A DNA stretch of 6,513 nucleotides from Phycisphaerae bacterium (GTDB lineage Bacteria; Planctomycetota; Phycisphaerae; JAJVII01): positions 1-6,513 of the forward strand of contig JAQTVL010000262.1 of the NCBI GenBank assembly GCA_028706835.1, read 5' to 3'. The position numbers were made by a program, and so were the translations under genes. Position 1 is the stretch's first letter. The number at the start of each line of letters is the position of its first letter. The notes beneath the pieces were generated by a model. The model saw only the letters and a list, made by a program, of their open reading frames with translations. It ran no database searches and was not told the DNA's origin. Positions 5,038 to 6,513 of the stretch are shown here, piece by piece.

Positions 5038-6105
5038 ATGATGTCCGAGCCAGGGCATTCGCCGCCCAACGCCGAGATTCTTTACGGCGTCGCCGGCTGG
5101 AGCTACGCCGACTGGGAGGGCATCGTCTATCCGAAGAACGCCGACAGTGAAACAAAGCTCATCAGCGTCGCCGCCGCCTGCGACCTGATCGAGGTAAACA
5201 CCACCTTCTACCGCACGCCCCGGCCGCAGATGACCGACGCATGGGCCCGCCGCCTGACGCGGGCGGGCCTGCAAACCCGGCTGGTCGTCAAGGTCGGCAA
5301 GGCGTTCACGCACGACGAGCAGTATTCCGCGGACGACCTCCGCGAATTCAAGCTGGCCCTCTCGCCACTCGACGCCAACCCCGTCGTTGACCGCAACGGC
5401 ATTGAGCAGCCCCGGCTGCTCGGCCTGCTCATCCAGTTCCCGATCTTCTTCCGACTCACGCCGGAGAACACGCAACGGATCGAGCGGCTAGCCGAGGATC
5501 TTTCGGACTGGACGCGGATTCTTGAACTGCGTCACCCGAGTTGGGCACGACCGTCGGCGTACCACTGGCTGAAGAAGCTCGGGATGAACCTGGCGAACAT
5601 CGACGTTCCCGCCGGCGGCGCGGAAGGCCCCGGTGAAAAGGCTGCCGCGGACGGCGGGGCGTATCTGTTCCCGCGCGAGGCCGCGACGACCGGGCCGATC
5701 GGATATTTCCGCCTGCACGGGCGGAACAACAAGGCCTGGTTCGATCGCAATGCGGGCGTCGAGCAGAAATACAACTACCTCTACTCGCCCGGCGAACTGC
5801 AACAGTTGAGCCGGCGCGTCCGCGAACTGGCCGGGCAGGCCAAGACCGTCGCTGTCGTCGGCAACAATCACTTTCGCGGCAAGGCGCTGGCGACGGTGCT
5901 GAACCTGGCGAACCTGGTCGAGGGCCGGCGATCACGCGCGCCCGCACCGCTCATCGCGGAGTATCCGCAGTTGGCGGAATTCACGGACCCGGCTGACCCG
6001 CCGCCGGCGCCAGAGCCGGAGAAGCCCCCGCGAAAGGCTGCGAAAAAGCCGAAGGCTGAACCCCCGCCAAAGAACGACGACCCGGACCAGCTCACGCTCT
6101 TTTGA
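5038..6105 (+). CDS. DUF72 (YecE-like) TIM-barrel protein with a basic tail ending in QLTLF
   Basis: The 355-residue protein has DUF72 landmarks in order: YGVAGWSYADW (16-26), IEVNTTFYRTP (51-61), VVKVGKAFTH (83-92), GLLIQFP (129-135), ILELRHPSW (161-169), YFRLHGRN (223-230), YNYLYS (245-250) and VGNNHFRGKA (274-283). The family has a TIM-barrel fold and no settled biochemical function; relatedness to endonuclease IV-like barrels and DNA binding has been suggested. The core ends near 315. It carries a low-complexity Gly/Ala insertion at about 191-207 and a tail (317-350) rich in Pro, Lys, Asp and Glu, very likely disordered. The last five residues, QLTLF, match the bacterial sliding-clamp-binding consensus QL[SD]LF except for Thr at the third position. 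ATG 5041 is an alternative start with better spacing (7 nt, against 4 nt) from GGGGA at 5029-5033. The 3' end overlaps the GT9 gene by 14 bp. Confidence 0.9.
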   Translation: MMSEPGHSPPNAEILYGVAGWSYADWEGIVYPKNADSETKLISVAAACDLIEVNTTFYRTPRPQMTDAWARRLTRAGLQTRLVVKVGKAFTHDEQYSADDLREFKLALSPLDANPVVDRNGIEQPRLLGLLIQFPIFFRLTPENTQRIERLAEDLSDWTRILELRHPSWARPSAYHWLKKLGMNLANIDVPAGGAEGPGEKAAADGGAYLFPREAATTGPIGYFRLHGRNNKAWFDRNAGVEQKYNYLYSPGELQQLSRRVRELAGQAKTVAVVGNNHFRGKALATVLNLANLVEGRRSRAPAPLIAEYPQLAEFTDPADPPPAPEPEKPPRKAAKKPKAEPPPKNDDPDQLTLF

Positions 6106-6513
6106 GCAATACGATCGCGGCCGCGACCTGCTCCGGCGAAATCCCCCACTCCGGCCCCCTGCCCACGTCGCCGCGGATGATGCTCACTCGCGCCCCTCGC
6201 GGTCCCCATATGGCTGGGTTCGTCGGACCGAACAAGGCGATCGTCGGCACGCCCATCGCCGCCGCCAGGTGCGTTGGGCCGGAGTCGTTGCCGACATAGA
6301 CGTCCGTAGAGGAGATGTCGTACAGCAAATGGTCCAGTGACGCCGGCTGCACGACGGCGAACTCGTCCAACAGGCCATCGATGACGGCGGACCCCATCCG
6401 CTCGTATTCCGTCGGCCCCAGCACGAACACCGGCTGACACTGCGGCCTCATCCGGCGAGCCAGTTCGGCGAACGAATCGGCCGGCCAGCACTTCGCCCGG
6501 CCACCGCTGCCCG
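6092..6513 (-). CDS. Glycosyltransferase family 9 (heptosyltransferase-like), C-terminal part, 5' end beyond window
   Basis: The frame is open to the right edge, so only the last 139 residues are visible, corresponding to the nucleotide-sugar-binding domain. At the edge, GSGGRAKCWPADSFAELARR is the typical GT9 block for the second Rossmann domain (G-S-G-x-x-K-x-WP). Further on, DVYVGNDSGPTHLAAAMGVP followed by TIALFGPTNP is the conserved DSGxxH donor-binding region. Known relatives such as WaaF and WaaC transfer heptose to lipopolysaccharide core on the inner face of the cytoplasmic membrane. The actual sugar here is unknown, so an LPS or surface-glycan role is inference. The first methionine in the visible part (6451) is internal and should not be taken as a start. 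The gene ends within the last codons of the convergent DUF72 gene. Confidence 0.9.
   Translation of the reverse strand, partial: GSGGRAKCWPADSFAELARRMRPQCQPVFVLGPTEYERMGSAVIDGLLDEFAVVQPASLDHLLYDISSTDVYVGNDSGPTHLAAAMGVPTIALFGPTNPAIWGPRGARVSIIRGDVGRGPEWGISPEQVAAAIVLLKRA

Noticed and set aside
4615..5475. 286-codon minus-strand frame spanning the radical SAM/DUF72 divergent region
   Set aside because: It is antisense to the DUF72 gene and out of frame with the radical SAM gene, and it crosses a region with promoter-like signals.
6092..6451. Complete small 119-residue gene at the right end
   Set aside because: The frame continues upstream to the window edge with the typical GT9 block before Met 6451, so this is the end of a longer gene.
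1..6513. CRISPR array, transposon, tRNA or rRNA, phage or defence cassette
   Set aside because: No spaced direct repeats, transposase motifs, terminal inverted repeats, cloverleaf or rRNA-like sequence were recognised, and the genes account for nearly all of the window.

Overview
The window looks like chromosomal DNA of a GC-rich Gram-negative bacterium. A member of the Planctomycetota, perhaps Phycisphaerae-like, fits the gene mix: a large DUF4962/heparinase-type lyase, an HD-GYP protein with a short N-terminal cap, a COG0731-like radical SAM protein and a GT9 heptosyltransferase-like protein that implies outer-membrane glycans. This assignment is an impression from gene style. No rRNA or other marker gene is present.

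Layout, left to right. (1) Positions 1-974, minus strand: an HD-GYP-type putative cyclic-di-GMP phosphodiesterase, cut by the left edge. (2) 975-1099: a short gap with a stem-loop around the upstream gene's stop codon. (3) 1100-3541, minus: a secreted or lipid-anchored heparinase II/III-like polysaccharide lyase of 813 residues. (4) 3542-3611: a 70-bp divergent intergenic region with two related palindromes. (5) 3612-4067, plus: a thioredoxin-type arsenate reductase (ArsC). (6) 4052-4930, minus: a radical SAM protein that overlaps the arsC 3' end. (7) 4931-5037: a second divergent intergenic region with a candidate promoter and overlapping inverted repeats. (8) 5038-6105, plus: a DUF72 protein with an unusual lysine/proline-rich tail ending in QLTLF. 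(9) 6092-6513, minus: the C-terminal part of a GT9 glycosyltransferase, cut by the right edge and overlapping the end of the DUF72 gene.

The genes alternate in orientation (two minus, then plus, minus, plus, minus), so this is not one long operon. There are two divergent promoter regions and two tail-to-tail overlaps. Only the lyase and the HD-GYP gene could share a transcript. I see no mobile element, CRISPR array, RNA gene or defence cassette. The two most interesting observations are the C-terminal QLTLF of the DUF72 protein, which matches the bacterial sliding-clamp-binding consensus, and the paired TTGCGAT palindromes about three helical turns apart between the lyase and arsC.
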